Origin: UBA1422 sp041859095
GTDB lineage: Bacteria > Bacillota > Clostridia > Peptostreptococcales > Anaerovoracaceae
Length of the DNA stretch: 22,811 bases
Assembly (NCBI GenBank): GCA_041859095.1
Contig: JBHEKY010000029.1
Coordinates: 1 to 22,811, forward strand
Direction: 5' to 3'
Positions 14,404 to 22,798 of the stretch are shown piece after piece. The stretch's first letter is position 1. The number at the start of each line of letters is the position of its first letter. Position numbers and translations under genes: made by a program. Below the pieces are notes generated by a model. The model saw nothing but the letters and a program-made list of their open reading frames with translations, was not told where the DNA came from and did not search any database.

Positions 14404-14467
14404 CATGTATGACTAGAGTTCGAATCGCCACAACCAAATAATGAAGTACAGAGAGAAAGAGAGTATA

Positions 14468-15583
14468 ATGAAACATGCTGTTACGTACAGCCTGCTTTCC
14501 AAAGATGGAAAAGCCAGGCGAGGAATCATAAGCACCCCACATGGAGAAATTCAGACACCGGTTTTTATGCCGGTTGGAACCGCTGCAACAGTAAAGGCTA
14601 TGAGGCCGGAAGAAGTGGAGGCCTTGGGTGCCGAAATTATCCTCTCCAACACTTATCACCTCTATCTAAGGCCTGGCCATGAGGTTATTCGTGATGCTGG
14701 TGGGTTGCACAAATTTATGAATTGGAGCAAACCCATTCTAACCGACAGTGGTGGTTTTCAAGTATTTAGCCTGGGTGATTTGCGAAAAATTACAGAAGAG
14801 GGTGTGACCTTTGCTTCTCATATTGATGGCTCAAAGCATATGTTCACACCGGAAAAATCCATGGAAGTCCAAAATGCACTGGGCTCGGATATCATCATGG
14901 CTTTTGATGAATGTGCGCCATATCCTGCTGACCGTGAATATGTTGTTCCATCCATGGAGAGGACAACCCGTTGGCTGGCTCGATGTAAAGAAGCGCACAA
15001 GAACACTGAGATGCAATCCCTTTTCGGAATTATGCAGGGAGGAATGTACGAGGACCTTCGAAAAATCAGTGCAAAGGCGATTGTAGATATGGATTTGCCC
15101 GGGTATGCCATTGGTGGGCTTAGCGTGGGAGAACCGAAAGAGATGATGTGCCAGGTGTTGGATTATTGTGTGGATTATCTACCGGTGGATAAACCAAGAT
15201 ATCTAATGGGCGTGGGAACACCCGATTATTTGTTCGAGGGAGTAGAGCGCGGTGTTGATATGTTCGATTGTGTATTGCCCACTCGTCTGGCTAGAAATGG
15301 CACAGCGTTGACATCTATCGGTCAACTAAATATCAAAAACGCTCAATACGAAAGAGATTTCACGCCATTAGATCCGAATTGTGATTGCTATACTTGTAGA
15401 AACTACAGCAGGGCATACTTAAGGCATTTATATAAAGGCGATGAGATTTTATCTTCCATGCTACTATCCAACCACAACTTGTTTTTTCTCGTGAATACCA
15501 TGAAGAAAATACAAAGTGCCATCGAAGAAGGTCGTTTTCAACAGTACAAAAAGGATTTTTATAAACAATATGGATACCGATAG
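14468..15583 (+). CDS. tgt: tRNA-guanine transglycosylase Tgt
   Basis: A 371-residue enzyme that exchanges guanine-34 for preQ1 in GUN-anticodon tRNAs. Asp93 (LTDSGGFQ) and Asp267 (MFDCVLPTR) match the general acid/base and nucleophile. The zinc site is Cys305, Cys307, Cys310 and His336 (CDCYTC ... SNHNL). An in-frame ATG at 14441 would add nine atypical residues and lacks a binding site, so I start at MKHAVTYSLL, where GAGAG precedes. The 3' end overlaps the next gene by 14 bases. Confidence 0.96.
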   Translation: MKHAVTYSLLSKDGKARRGIISTPHGEIQTPVFMPVGTAATVKAMRPEEVEALGAEIILSNTYHLYLRPGHEVIRDAGGLHKFMNWSKPILTDSGGFQVFSLGDLRKITEEGVTFASHIDGSKHMFTPEKSMEVQNALGSDIIMAFDECAPYPADREYVVPSMERTTRWLARCKEAHKNTEMQSLFGIMQGGMYEDLRKISAKAIVDMDLPGYAIGGLSVGEPKEMMCQVLDYCVDYLPVDKPRYLMGVGTPDYLFEGVERGVDMFDCVLPTRLARNGTALTSIGQLNIKNAQYERDFTPLDPNCDCYTCRNYSRAYLRHLYKGDEILSSMLLSNHNLFFLVNTMKKIQSAIEEGRFQQYKKDFYKQYGYR

Positions 15584-16769
15584 AGCAAGAAAGCTGGACA
15601 AAATGGAATTATGCAAACACGCGGAATGGTGCGGTGGATGTCTGTACCAGGGGATGCCTTATGAAGAGCAACTCCAATTAAAAGAAAACGAAATCAAGAA
15701 ATTGCTAGAGAGCAATAACATTGTACCAAAGGTATTAGCACCTATGGTCGGAAGCCCAGATTGTTATAGGTACAGAAACAAAATGGAATATACGTTTGGC
15801 GATTTAGTAAAAGATGGTCCCATGACATTAGGCATGCACCGAAAAGGCAATTTTATGTCTGTTGTCACTGTTGAAGCATGCCAATTAGTTCATGAAGATT
15901 TTAACATCGTATTAGAAGCTACATTGGAATTTTGCAAAAGTTATCCCAAATATCACAAAAAACAACACACCGGCTTGTTAAGAAATTTAATTTTGCGGCG
16001 TGGCGTCAGAACTGATGAAATGCTGATAAATATCGTGACTTCCAGTGAATCGGAATTTGATGAACAAGGCTTTGTGGAGATGCTATTGGCCTTGCCCGTT
16101 TCAATCAAAATAGTAGGTATATTACGTACTATCAATGATGGTATTTCGGACGCAGTAAACTGCGATGACCTCAAAATACTTTATGGCCGCGACTATTACC
16201 TAGAAAAAATATTAGGGCTGGAATTCCAGGTTAGCGCATTCTCATTTTTTCAATCCAACGTAGAGGCTGTGGAAGCCTTATACAATGAGGCGCTTACCTT
16301 GATTTCTGAGCTGGAGGGTAAGGTAGTTTTTGACCTATTCTGTGGTACAGGAACCATTGCACAAGCCATGGGCAAAAGGGCAAAAGAAGCAATCGGGGTT
16401 GAGCTCGTCAAAGAAGCGGTAGAAGCGGCCAAAGAGAATGCAGCCCGAAACGATTTAATCAATTGTACATTTTTAGCTGGAGATGTCTTCGAGGTCTTAG
16501 AAACCATAACAATTCAGCCGGATGTCATTGTTATGGATCCGCCTAGAATGGGCATCCGAGAAAAGGCGCTAAACAAAATCATTGACTATGGCGTGGATGA
16601 AATCATCTATATTTCATGCAATCCAAAAACATTAGTACAGAATTTAGTTCAATTGCAAAGCAGAGAATATGTGGTGGAGTATCTTAGACCCTTTGACAAC
16701 TTCCCATTTACCAAACATATAGAAACAATTGTTCGACTAAACAAAAGCAATCAACAGAGTATTGGATAA
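15570..16769 (+). CDS. 23S rRNA/tRNA uridine-C5 methyltransferase of the TrmA/RlmC/RlmD family
   Basis: A protein of about 399 residues that should methylate C5 of a uridine in RNA with S-adenosylmethionine. An N-terminal [4Fe-4S] motif is Cys15-x5-Cys21-Gly-Gly-Cys24, with a further Cys in VEACQLV. The methyltransferase domain has DLFCGTGTIAQ, MDPPRMGI, the nucleophile Cys350 (SCNPKTL) and the base Glu385 (KHIETIV). There is no N-terminal TRAM domain, as in RlmC, so the target uridine cannot be assigned. I start at the ATG at 15570, overlapping tgt by 14 bases; ATG 15603 is an alternative that keeps all motifs. Neither has a strong binding site. Confidence 0.88.
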   Translation: MDTDRARKLDKMELCKHAEWCGGCLYQGMPYEEQLQLKENEIKKLLESNNIVPKVLAPMVGSPDCYRYRNKMEYTFGDLVKDGPMTLGMHRKGNFMSVVTVEACQLVHEDFNIVLEATLEFCKSYPKYHKKQHTGLLRNLILRRGVRTDEMLINIVTSSESEFDEQGFVEMLLALPVSIKIVGILRTINDGISDAVNCDDLKILYGRDYYLEKILGLEFQVSAFSFFQSNVEAVEALYNEALTLISELEGKVVFDLFCGTGTIAQAMGKRAKEAIGVELVKEAVEAAKENAARNDLINCTFLAGDVFEVLETITIQPDVIVMDPPRMGIREKALNKIIDYGVDEIIYISCNPKTLVQNLVQLQSREYVVEYLRPFDNFPFTKHIETIVRLNKSNQQSIG

Positions 16770-16782
16770 AAGGAGAAACCTT

Positions 16783-17247
16783 ATGAGCTGCAGAGAAAAA
16801 ACAATTTCAATTAGTGAAATCATGATGCCAAACCAGGCCAATGTAGCAGGAAACGTGCATGGTGGTGTTATTATGCATATGATGGATACCACCGCATGGA
16901 CCGCAGCCATTAAATATGCCCGGTCCCAGGCGGTAACAGCCAGGGTAGACGAGCTTCAATTTCATAGACCGGTATATGTTGGAAATCTAGTCACCTGCAC
17001 GGCGACCATAGCCTATGTGGGAAACACAACCATGGAGGTCAAAGTTACGACAGAAGTCGAAGATTTGTTGGGCGATGATCCGGAACCTAAAGTGGCACTC
17101 ACAGGTTTCTTTACTATGGTCGCCATGGGAAAAGATGGCAAACCAAGCAAGGTAGAACCTCTTATACTGGCAACTGAAGATGAGATTAAGCTCCATCAAG
17201 AAGCCGAAGCAAGAAGAGCATACTATAAAGCACGTTTGAACAAATGA
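16783..17247 (+). CDS. Hotdog-fold acyl-CoA thioesterase
   Basis: A 154-residue protein of the YciA/YkhA/BFIT type, which hydrolyses acyl-CoA thioesters. Signature features are EIMMPNQANVAGNVHGG leading into a helix MHMMDTTAW with the catalytic-type Asp, then TARVDELQFHRPVYVGNLV and TMEVKVTTEVE. The start at MSCREK has AGGAG eight bases upstream; an in-frame start seven codons earlier lies inside the previous gene. Natural substrates of this subfamily vary and cannot be told from sequence. Its stop is 35 bases before the next start. Confidence 0.9.
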   Translation: MSCREKTISISEIMMPNQANVAGNVHGGVIMHMMDTTAWTAAIKYARSQAVTARVDELQFHRPVYVGNLVTCTATIAYVGNTTMEVKVTTEVEDLLGDDPEPKVALTGFFTMVAMGKDGKPSKVEPLILATEDEIKLHQEAEARRAYYKARLNK

Positions 17248-17282
17248 CTTATGGAATAAATGAGGAACGAAGGAGGAAAAGT

Positions 17283-17909
17283 ATGAAAAAGACGATTAAG
17301 AGCGTGGCAAAAATAATGCCTGTGCTGATGATTATGATTGTGTTAGCGGCCTGTGGAAAAGCAGATAATCACAAATCAGATGATACCATTCAATTGCTTC
17401 AGAGCGGCAACTTTTATTACGAAGGAAGTTTTTATGACGGAAGTGACTTGGATGGATATACAATCAAATTGGCTGTCAAAGGGGCCGATTTTGTCATCTC
17501 ATTTACCGACCAGCAAGGAGCTGAGCTTGGCAGAAGTGTGAATGTAGAAGGCAAAGGTTATTATGTGGACGCTACCTTAAAACAATACTCCAGAGACACA
17601 TATTATGATGATGTTACGTTTGCCTATTCCGACCTTTCATTTATCGAAAGTGGGGAAGAGAGTATCGAAGCATTGGCAGGAATTGATGATGAAACTCTGT
17701 ATTTTGAAAAATATGAAGCGAATTATGGCTCGAATACTGGTGAGATGTATTTTTTCTTCAAAGAAGACAAGTTATTCGCCATACAAGAAGATTTTATCGA
17801 TGCCACTGGGGCTGAAATCAGCGAAGTTGTTCTGATAAACAAAATATCCTCTGTAACACCAAAAGACTGGTTTGGCATTCCAGAGGATTATACTGAAATC
17901 AGTAATTGA
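17283..17909 (+). CDS. Unrecognised lipoprotein
   Basis: A 208-residue putative lipoprotein. The signal peptide has three lysines in its first ten residues, a hydrophobic run and the lipobox VLAAC with the lipidated Cys24. The mature part is acidic and rich in Tyr, Asp and Gly, with repeated short strands (NFYYEGSFYDGSDLDGYTI, KGYYVDATL). This suggests a small beta-rich extracytoplasmic domain. I do not recognise a family. AAGGAGG lies eight bases before the ATG; an upstream in-frame ATG (17244) would bury the signal peptide. No promoter is apparent, so it may be co-transcribed with the thioesterase. Its 3' end is four bases from the convergent lipoprotein gene. Confidence 0.8.
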   Translation: MKKTIKSVAKIMPVLMIMIVLAACGKADNHKSDDTIQLLQSGNFYYEGSFYDGSDLDGYTIKLAVKGADFVISFTDQQGAELGRSVNVEGKGYYVDATLKQYSRDTYYDDVTFAYSDLSFIESGEESIEALAGIDDETLYFEKYEANYGSNTGEMYFFFKEDKLFAIQEDFIDATGAEISEVVLINKISSVTPKDWFGIPEDYTEISN

Positions 17910-17913
17910 ATTC

Positions 17914-19329
17914 TCAGATAGACTGATGCACTAAATTCGTGATGTAGAACACTAGGGTTTTTGCATCCAAAAATGAATCGTTATTGTTGACAGTGAAGGA
18001 AATCATATTGATATCCTTCTTTTTTTCGTAAAAAATGACACACTCACTTTTTAGGAAAGTTGGACTTGAAGACAATTTTTTTATGCCCAAATCTTTGGCT
18101 AACGCAATGAAGTCTTTGGAGAATTTCTGCTCAGGGTCAAAGGGCCAGATGGTTGTCTGCTTAAGAATTCGAAATGTTGCATCGGAAAGATATGCCATTG
18201 CATTGTAAGAATCCGCCATTTCATTTAACACTGATGGATCAATGCTTCTGGCGAGAATGTTAACTTTCATGCTATTTGCCGCGGTAGTCAGTTTGCCAAT
18301 ATTGGCAACTGCCAGAATGCTTCCGTTATCGTCCTCTTCTGATGATTTATATACGCCATTTATCGTGGTGTAAAGTAAGCTAAGAATATTCGCTGCATCA
18401 TCATTATTAATTACAGCAGAGGGTGGCGTTACCGCGGTAAGGGTATAGGTGGCATCAGGGAAGTCGTCAACATATTTCTCTTGAAATTTCTCTTGGCTTG
18501 TTGCAAACCGTGAAAGCAAACGATCTTCATTGTTTTGGTTCACCATAATGACTGCAGTTGCTGAGCCTGGATACTTGCCTGCCTCAGAACCACCGTCGAA
18601 ATCAGCTAATTCAACCAACATCCCACTTGCCTTACAACCTGTCAAAAAATTTGATAGGATCAAAATTGCATTAGGATTTGTGCCTGAAAGAATGCCGGAA
18701 CTGTTTTCAGGTAGTCCGCTGATTGATAGAACGTAAGCATTTGTTGTGGTTGGTGCGGCCATTTCGTATTCTAACGTCATTTCGTATTCTGATGTTCCAG
18801 CACTACCATTGTTGACTGCGGATTTGTCTCCGCTTTCTAAGTGGATAAAATAATCCGAATCGAGGTCTTCAACTGATAGTCTGCTTGCACCAGTGAAGTC
18901 TCCCCCTTTGCTGATGGTAAATAAAACGCCAACTTTTCCATTTTCCGTTAAATTCATTATGGCTGCCAGTGCGATGGAGGCTCTTTGACTGACTTGTTTT
19001 GTGTCGGTCTGCGTGATATCACATTGTATTATGGTAGAAGGAAATGTAGGATCTGCAACAGATGCAGGCTTTGTGATTACAAGATTTCCGCCGGGTATTT
19101 TTCTTGCAACAAATCCTTTTTCTTGTGCCCAATTGAATAGATAGGTAGTAATATCATATTCAGTTTTGGCTTCATCAAACACTGGCTTGAATTCTTCATA
19201 TAAACCATAAACATCACGTTCCAATTTATTGGAAGCCTCTTCATCAAAAGAGGTGCTGCAACCAGTTAAACATAAACCGGAAAGGAATAGAGCAATCGTT
19301 AATATCGTAATAGTAATTTTCTTTCTCAT
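17914..19329 (-). CDS. Lipoprotein related to PepD-type M20 dipeptidase, metal site apparently lost
   Basis: A 471-residue lipoprotein with lipobox LTGC (Cys24). The mature part follows the layout of PepD (Xaa-His/cytosol non-specific dipeptidase) along its length: TTYLFNWAQEKGF and NLVITKPAS near 61-90, PSTIIQ where PepD has VILQGHMD, the lid-like SGLPENSSGILSGTNPNA (204-221) where PepD has SGLKGGHSG...GRGNA, and ECVIFYEKKKDINMISF near 429-445. The residues expected to bind metal are replaced: CDIT (103-106) for HMDM, SKGGDFTG (140-147) for the DEE-type motif, SSG for HSG, and SFLD for the HTPDE histidine. I infer a non-catalytic surface protein, perhaps peptide-binding. The reading frame is intact, so this is not decay. 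GAGGT precedes the ATG. Confidence 0.75.
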   Translation of the reverse strand: MRKKITITILTIALFLSGLCLTGCSTSFDEEASNKLERDVYGLYEEFKPVFDEAKTEYDITTYLFNWAQEKGFVARKIPGGNLVITKPASVADPTFPSTIIQCDITQTDTKQVSQRASIALAAIMNLTENGKVGVLFTISKGGDFTGASRLSVEDLDSDYFIHLESGDKSAVNNGSAGTSEYEMTLEYEMAAPTTTNAYVLSISGLPENSSGILSGTNPNAILILSNFLTGCKASGMLVELADFDGGSEAGKYPGSATAVIMVNQNNEDRLLSRFATSQEKFQEKYVDDFPDATYTLTAVTPPSAVINNDDAANILSLLYTTINGVYKSSEEDDNGSILAVANIGKLTTAANSMKVNILARSIDPSVLNEMADSYNAMAYLSDATFRILKQTTIWPFDPEQKFSKDFIALAKDLGIKKLSSSPTFLKSECVIFYEKKKDINMISFTVNNNDSFLDAKTLVFYITNLVHQSI

Positions 19330-19523
19330 GTGATTACCTCTTAAAATTCTAATGTTTTATTCTACCATATCAAGGTCTACATTTGTATGTAGAATTTATG
19401 ATTCCTTTGAAAATACTGAGACATACGAGAATTACTATACATAATTAAATTTACGTAAATCAATATTTGTGCAAAAGTCGACGCTAAGCGTAAAGTTTTT
19501 TTGATGTATTTCTAAAACCGGAA

Positions 19524-19551
19524 TTGACTTTGATTCTATGTACTGTATAAT
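19524..19551 (+). promoter_or_regulatory. nrdD promoter
   Basis: TTGACT (19524-19529) and a perfect TATAAT (19546-19551) with a 16-base spacer, 78 bases before the nrdD start. Confidence 0.7.
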
Positions 19552-19573
19552 TCAATATACAATCTAAAAAAAC

Positions 19574-19589
19574 ACACCATATGTTGTGT
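19574..19589 (+). promoter_or_regulatory. NrdR-box-like operator
   Basis: ACACCATATGTTGTGT closely matches the NrdR consensus (ACAC, central ATAT, GTGT) and sits between the nrdD promoter and its start. NrdR usually binds two boxes about three helical turns apart; I see only one clear box, so regulation by NrdR is probable, not certain. The sequence can also fold as a small hairpin. Confidence 0.55.
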
Positions 19590-19628
19590 GTGTGAAAATC
19601 GTCAGAATTGGAGTCCGGAGGTATTGAA

Positions 19629-21995
19629 ATGGAAGCACGGGTTAAGCAAATTGTAAAGAGAGATGGTAGAACAGTAGACTTTGATCTTGGAAAAATATCG
19701 AATGCAATTTACAAAGCTGCAGAAGCATTGGGGGGGAAAGATGATGAAGTGGCCTTAGATCTGGCCAGACAGGTAGAGCTATATCTTGCGCAAACCTGTC
19801 AAAACGACAGCCCGACAGTTGAAGAAATTCAAGATGCGGTCGAAAAAATTCTTATTGATAATGGTCATGCAAGAACGGCCAAAGAATTCATATTATATCG
19901 GGCAGAACGTACCCGTGTCAGAGACATGAACACTCGTCTTATGAAGATTTACGAAGATCTGACATTTAAAGATGCATCAGAAAACGATACCAAACGAGAA
20001 AATGCCAATATTGATGGCGACACAGCGATGGGAACCATGCTGAAATATGGTTCTGAAGGCGCAAAACAGTTTTATGAAATGTATGTTCTCAAGCCGGAGC
20101 ACGGAAAAGCGCATCGCGAGGGTGATATCCATATCCATGATTTGGATTTTCTAACGCTTACAACGACTTGTTGCCAAATTGAAATCGAAAAACTTTTCAA
20201 AAATGGTTTTTCCACAGGTCATGGTTTTTTGCGTGAACCAAACGACATTCAAAGTTATGCGGCCTTAGCATGTATTGCAATACAATCCAACCAAAACGAC
20301 CAACATGGTGGCCAAAGTATTCCGGATTTTGATTATGGAATGAGCAATGGTGTCCGCAAGACGTTCAAAAAATTATATTGGACAAATCTTGGGAAACTAA
20401 TGGATATGCTTTATGATGTCGAAGGATCTGTTGACAAAGCCAAAGCGATGGGCAAAGAAATTGAAGCGGATACAGGGTTAACGCCTATTATGTCCAATGA
20501 CAACGACTATTCTCGAGTTGAAGCAGAAAACCTAAAAACCTGGATTCCCGAAAAAGATATTCAACAGTTGCAAGAAAAAGCCATGAAGTACGCTTTGAAG
20601 GAAATTAAAAGATCAACATTTCAGGCGATGGAAGCTTTTGTCCATAATCTAAACACCATGCATTCTCGTGCCGGAGCACAAATCCCTTTTTCCTCCATCA
20701 ATTACGGCACAGACACCACTCCTGAAGGACGCCTTGTCATTGAGAACATTTTATTGGCAACCGAAGCTGGCCTAGGCAATGGAGAAACGGCAATCTTCCC
20801 AATTCATATTTTCAAAGTAAAAGAAGGGGTGAATTATAATTCATCCGATCCAAACTATGATTTATTCAAACTGGCCTGCCGTGTTTCAGCAAAGCGATTG
20901 TTTCCAAACTTCTCTTTCCTGGATGCGCCTTACAACAAGGTCTTCTATAAATCAGGCGACCCGAATTCTGAAGTGGCTTATATGGGTTGCAGAACTAGAG
21001 TCATTGGCAATGTATACGATTCAAACAAGCAAGTGGTAGGGGGCAGAGGCAACTTGAGTTTCAGCTCAATCAACCTCCCTAGGCTTGCCATCAAAGCCAA
21101 CGGAGATTTGGAATCATTTTTCGAAGGGCTGGAAGCCAAGGTAGACTTGGTCATTGGACAGTTGATGGAACGATACTACATACAGGCTACCAAAAAAGTC
21201 AAGAATTACCCGTTCTTGATGGGACAGGGTGTATGGTTGGGATCCGACAGACTAAAGCCTAACGATTCTGTTGGAGAAATCCTCAAACATGGAACTCTGA
21301 GCATGGGATTTATTGGTCTTGCTGAATGTTTGACTGCGTTGATTGGTCAGCATCACGGCCAATCCGAACGGGCACAAAAGCTTGGGCTTGAAATTGTTGG
21401 CTATATGCGAAAGCGACTTGACGAAGAAAGCAAAAAGACAGGCTTTAACTATACTTTAATCGCAACTCCAGCAGAAGGTTTATCAGGACGATTTGTCCGT
21501 CTGGACAAAGAAAGGTTTGGTGAAATTGAAGGGGTGACTGACAAGGCATACTATACAAACTCTTTCCATATCCCAGTATCTTTTGAAATTTCAGCCTTTG
21601 ATAAGATTAAACTGGAAGCCCCATACCACGCATTGACCAATGCAGGACATATTACATATGTTGAACTTGATGGGGACCCCTGCAAGAACTTGGATGCTTT
21701 CGAGCAGATTATCCGATTTATGAAAGAAAGTGGTGTTGGATACGGATCCATCAATCACCCGGTTGACCGTGATCCAGTTTGCGGCTATACCGGCATCATC
21801 GATAATGAATGTCCTGGATGCCAACGCAAAGAAATTGAAGGCGATGCTGGTTTTGAAAGAATCCGCCGCATTACAGGCTATCTCGTTGGCACGGTAGATC
21901 GCTTCAATGATGCCAAACAAGAAGAGGTCAAGGATCGGATTATTCACAAAATGGGGAAGCTTACTGAAGACGCGCCCAACTACGAGGCACTATAA
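19629..21995 (+). CDS. nrdD: Anaerobic (class III) ribonucleoside-triphosphate reductase, large subunit
   Basis: A 788-residue glycyl-radical enzyme that reduces NTPs to dNTPs without oxygen. The N-terminal ATP-cone (about 3-90: KQIVKRDGRTVDFDLGKI...RVRDMNTRLM) is the allosteric site. The core carries DIHIHDLDF-type (GDIHIHDLDFLT), STGHGFLREP and HSRAGAQIPFSSINYG. The C-terminus has the zinc-site cysteines Cys718, Cys728 and Cys731 (CGYTG...CPGC) and the glycyl-radical loop RRITGYLVG, with Gly750 the likely radical residue. CGGAGG precedes the ATG at 19629; an earlier in-frame TTG lies before that site. Its stop overlaps the nrdG start by one base. Confidence 0.96.
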   Translation: MEARVKQIVKRDGRTVDFDLGKISNAIYKAAEALGGKDDEVALDLARQVELYLAQTCQNDSPTVEEIQDAVEKILIDNGHARTAKEFILYRAERTRVRDMNTRLMKIYEDLTFKDASENDTKRENANIDGDTAMGTMLKYGSEGAKQFYEMYVLKPEHGKAHREGDIHIHDLDFLTLTTTCCQIEIEKLFKNGFSTGHGFLREPNDIQSYAALACIAIQSNQNDQHGGQSIPDFDYGMSNGVRKTFKKLYWTNLGKLMDMLYDVEGSVDKAKAMGKEIEADTGLTPIMSNDNDYSRVEAENLKTWIPEKDIQQLQEKAMKYALKEIKRSTFQAMEAFVHNLNTMHSRAGAQIPFSSINYGTDTTPEGRLVIENILLATEAGLGNGETAIFPIHIFKVKEGVNYNSSDPNYDLFKLACRVSAKRLFPNFSFLDAPYNKVFYKSGDPNSEVAYMGCRTRVIGNVYDSNKQVVGGRGNLSFSSINLPRLAIKANGDLESFFEGLEAKVDLVIGQLMERYYIQATKKVKNYPFLMGQGVWLGSDRLKPNDSVGEILKHGTLSMGFIGLAECLTALIGQHHGQSERAQKLGLEIVGYMRKRLDEESKKTGFNYTLIATPAEGLSGRFVRLDKERFGEIEGVTDKAYYTNSFHIPVSFEISAFDKIKLEAPYHALTNAGHITYVELDGDPCKNLDAFEQIIRFMKESGVGYGSINHPVDRDPVCGYTGIIDNECPGCQRKEIEGDAGFERIRRITGYLVGTVDRFNDAKQEEVKDRIIHKMGKLTEDAPNYEAL

Positions 21996-22537
21996 TGTCT
22001 GCCAAAACTACATTACGTTTGGCGGGAGTGGTAAGGGAATCCATCGTTGATGGACCCGGCCTTCGCTTCACTGTGTTTGCGCAGGGTTGCCCCCATCACT
22101 GCAAGGGATGTCATAATGAAAGCACGCATGACTTTCACGGTGGGGTTGAGACTGACATCGAAACTATTCTTCTCGAAATCGATAAAAACCCCTTGTTGAG
22201 TGGGGTGACATTCAGCGGTGGAGAACCCTTTTGTCAAGCCGAAGGTTTTTGTTCCCTTGCAAGAGAAATTAAGGCACGGGGGCTTCATATCGTTACCTTT
22301 TCGGGTTACGACTACGAAGAGTTGATGGTGTTGGGCGAAAAGATGGGGCCCGAGGGAGAAGCAGTATGTGCGCTGTTGGATTTGACAGATTTGCTGATAG
22401 ATGGTAGATTTGAAATTGCATCGAGGGATTTGACCTTATGTTTTCGCGGAAGCCAAAATCAGCGACTGATAGACATGAATAAGACACGGGAAGCAGGCAA
22501 AATAGTACTTGACGATAAATATATGAACGTGATATAA
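21995..22537 (+). CDS. nrdG: Anaerobic ribonucleotide reductase activating protein NrdG (radical SAM)
   Basis: A 180-residue activase that uses S-adenosylmethionine and a [4Fe-4S] cluster to generate the glycyl radical on NrdD. The radical SAM motif Cys32-x3-Cys36-x2-Cys39 (CPHHCKGC) follows the family start ESIVDGPGLRFTVF. GVTFSGGEPFCQ gives the SAM-binding GGE, and LLIDGRFE is typical of the NrdG C-terminal half. The start is coupled to nrdD (TAATG). Confidence 0.96.
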   Translation: MSAKTTLRLAGVVRESIVDGPGLRFTVFAQGCPHHCKGCHNESTHDFHGGVETDIETILLEIDKNPLLSGVTFSGGEPFCQAEGFCSLAREIKARGLHIVTFSGYDYEELMVLGEKMGPEGEAVCALLDLTDLLIDGRFEIASRDLTLCFRGSQNQRLIDMNKTREAGKIVLDDKYMNVI

Positions 22538-22538
22538 T
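22509..22538 (+). promoter_or_regulatory. rpmB promoter overlapping the nrdG stop
   Basis: TTGACG (22509-22514) and a perfect TATAAT (22533-22538) with an 18-base spacer lie within the last codons and stop of nrdG. This gives rpmB its own transcript, separate from the anaerobic reductase operon. Confidence 0.6.
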
Positions 22539-22606
22539 CCCCTTTGTTCGAGCGCAATAATGCTGTTGAGCTTAAAATATGAAAGCTAAGTAAAGGAGGT
22601 GCGGCA

Positions 22607-22798
22607 ATGTCAAATAAATGTGAAGTATGCGGCAAAGGACAAGTTTCCGGGAACAACGTTTCCCACTCTAACAGACACACCCGAAGAAAATGGGATGCGA
22701 ACATTCAAATGGTGCGAATTTTAGATGCAGGAACAGTCAGAAAAGCAAAAGTATGCGTTAGTTGCATGAGATCCAACAAAGTAAACCGTGCCATCTAA
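22607..22798 (+). CDS. rpmB: 50S ribosomal protein L28
   Basis: A 63-residue ribosomal protein L28 of the form with zinc-binding cysteines: Cys5-x2-Cys8 (KCEVCGKG) and, near the C-terminus, VCVSCMRS. The conserved core reads GNNVSHSNRHTRRKWDANIQ. AAGGAGG precedes the ATG by a normal distance. The gene is complete; 13 bases remain to the window end, too few to show a terminator. Confidence 0.97.
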   Translation: MSNKCEVCGKGQVSGNNVSHSNRHTRRKWDANIQMVRILDAGTVRKAKVCVSCMRSNKVNRAI

